Assembly (NCBI GenBank): GCA_019423685.1
Contig: JAHZAY010000013.1
Location: forward strand, 1 to 64,000
Direction: 5' to 3'
DNA from: Clostridiales bacterium
GTDB lineage: Bacteria > Bacillota > Clostridia > Oscillospirales > Ruminococcaceae
Length of the DNA: 64,000 bases
In this document: positions 63,751-64,000 of the stretch, piece after piece
Numbering within the stretch: position 1 is the first letter of the stretch
Layout of the letters: every line of letters begins with the position of its first letter
Notes under the pieces: generated by a model
What the model was told of the DNA's origin: nothing
What the model saw: only the letters and a program-made list of their open reading frames with translations
Database searches by the model: none
Made by a program: the position numbers and the translations under genes

Positions 63751-64000
63751 ATGAGTATGACCAAACGACAGATCCAAACCATCAAAGCCCGCGAGATTTT
63801 GGATTCCCGCGGCAACCCCACCGTAGAAGCGGTGGTGGTGCTGGCAGACGGCAGCGCAGCAAGGGCGGCAGCCCCTTCGGGCGCCTCCACCGGCGAATAT
63901 GAAGCTCCCGAGCTGCGCGACAACGAAGCAGAGCGCTATCTGGGCAAGGGCGTGCGCAAAGCCGTCGATCAGGTAAAACAGATCATCGCACCGGCACTGT
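63751..64000 (+). CDS. eno: Enolase (partial, N-terminal 83 codons)
   Basis: Converts 2-phosphoglycerate to phosphoenolpyruvate. Only the first 83 codons are in the window; the gene runs off the right edge. IKAREILDSRGNPTVEAVV and APSGASTGEYEAPELRD are the enolase N-terminal hallmarks, including the Ser/His/Glu loop near the active site. The ATG at 63751 follows GGAAAGGAACGATTCGG; the second ATG at 63757 is possible. It supplies the pyruvate kinase substrate. Confidence 0.97.
   Translation, partial: MSMTKRQIQTIKAREILDSRGNPTVEAVVVLADGSAARAAAPSGASTGEYEAPELRDNEAERYLGKGVRKAVDQVKQIIAPAL

Overview
The window looks like chromosome from an anaerobic, low-oxygen-adapted Clostridia-type Firmicute, probably an Oscillospiraceae/Ruminococcaceae-like gut bacterium. 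The signs are a single-chain pyruvate:ferredoxin oxidoreductase, class B sortase, SigA with DnaG, strong AGGAGG ribosome sites, TTGACA/TATAAT promoters, many lipoproteins and MATE/NCS2 transporters, with no respiratory genes. No rRNA operon, phage, IS element or CRISPR array was seen. One AT-rich stretch (about 1.2-3.9 kb) differs clearly from its GC-richer surroundings.

The central theme is selenium. Four parts of the selenocysteine (Sec) machinery are here: selD (22.4-23.4 kb), selA and selB (32.4-35.8 kb) and tRNA-Sec with a UCA anticodon (36.0 kb). selD carries an in-frame TGA at its catalytic position. It lies divergent to a LysR regulator of the type linked to selenium metabolism. At 12.67-12.87 kb a small DUF1858-type redox protein has TGA in place of the second Cys of its CxxC motif, which makes it a probable selenoprotein that ordinary ORF calling cuts in two. 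A third in-frame TGA (2952) sits where a neighbouring paralogue has Cys, but it lacks a convincing SECIS and is left open.

Layout: metA (0.2-1.1 kb); two secreted/membrane paralogues in a local duplication (1.2-3.9 kb), one with a caspase-like His/Cys pair; ttcA-ruvX (4.0-5.1); a small membrane protein/HTH pair and a YcxB-like protein (5.3-6.4); a GNAT (6.5-7.0); PFOR (7.1-10.6); a CNNM/CorC-type transporter (11.2-12.5); the DUF1858 selenoprotein (12.7); a lipidated sortase B (12.9-13.8); pyruvate kinase (13.9-15.6); HtrA (15.9-17.6); a two-component system (17.8-20.1); ychF (20.5-21.6); a DUF2798 protein and selD (21.7-23.4); Se-type LysR and an orphan gene (23.7-25.1); a Crp/Fnr regulator with a NitT/TauT-like ABC importer (25.4-28.5); patatin, an AAA ATPase, a HEPN/MNT pair and a Cache-like membrane protein (28.6-32.2).

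It continues with selA-selB-selC (32.4-36.1); a C_GCAxxG_C_C protein and an SLC13-like transporter (36.2-37.8); a MarR-controlled heterodimeric ABC exporter (37.9-41.8); a flavin reductase divergent from an HxlR regulator (42.1-43.2); an NCS2 purine permease with a structured leader (43.3-44.8); MATE (45.0-46.4); a GGCT-like protein, pepF and a small membrane protein (46.4-49.7); dnaG-rpoD (49.8-52.7); galE (53.1-54.1); a YheO/DauR-like regulator divergent from a MalY-type C-S lyase (54.2-56.2); an SGNH hydrolase (56.4-57.0); a four-gene operon of two M42 peptidases, a GNAT and a methionine gamma-lyase-like enzyme (57.2-61.5); a lipoprotein, a polysaccharide deacetylase and the start of enolase (61.7-64.0).

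Sulfur and selenium chemistry recurs (MetA, TtcA, MalY, Alr/MGL-like, Sel genes). Central carbon flow is represented by pyruvate kinase, PFOR and enolase.
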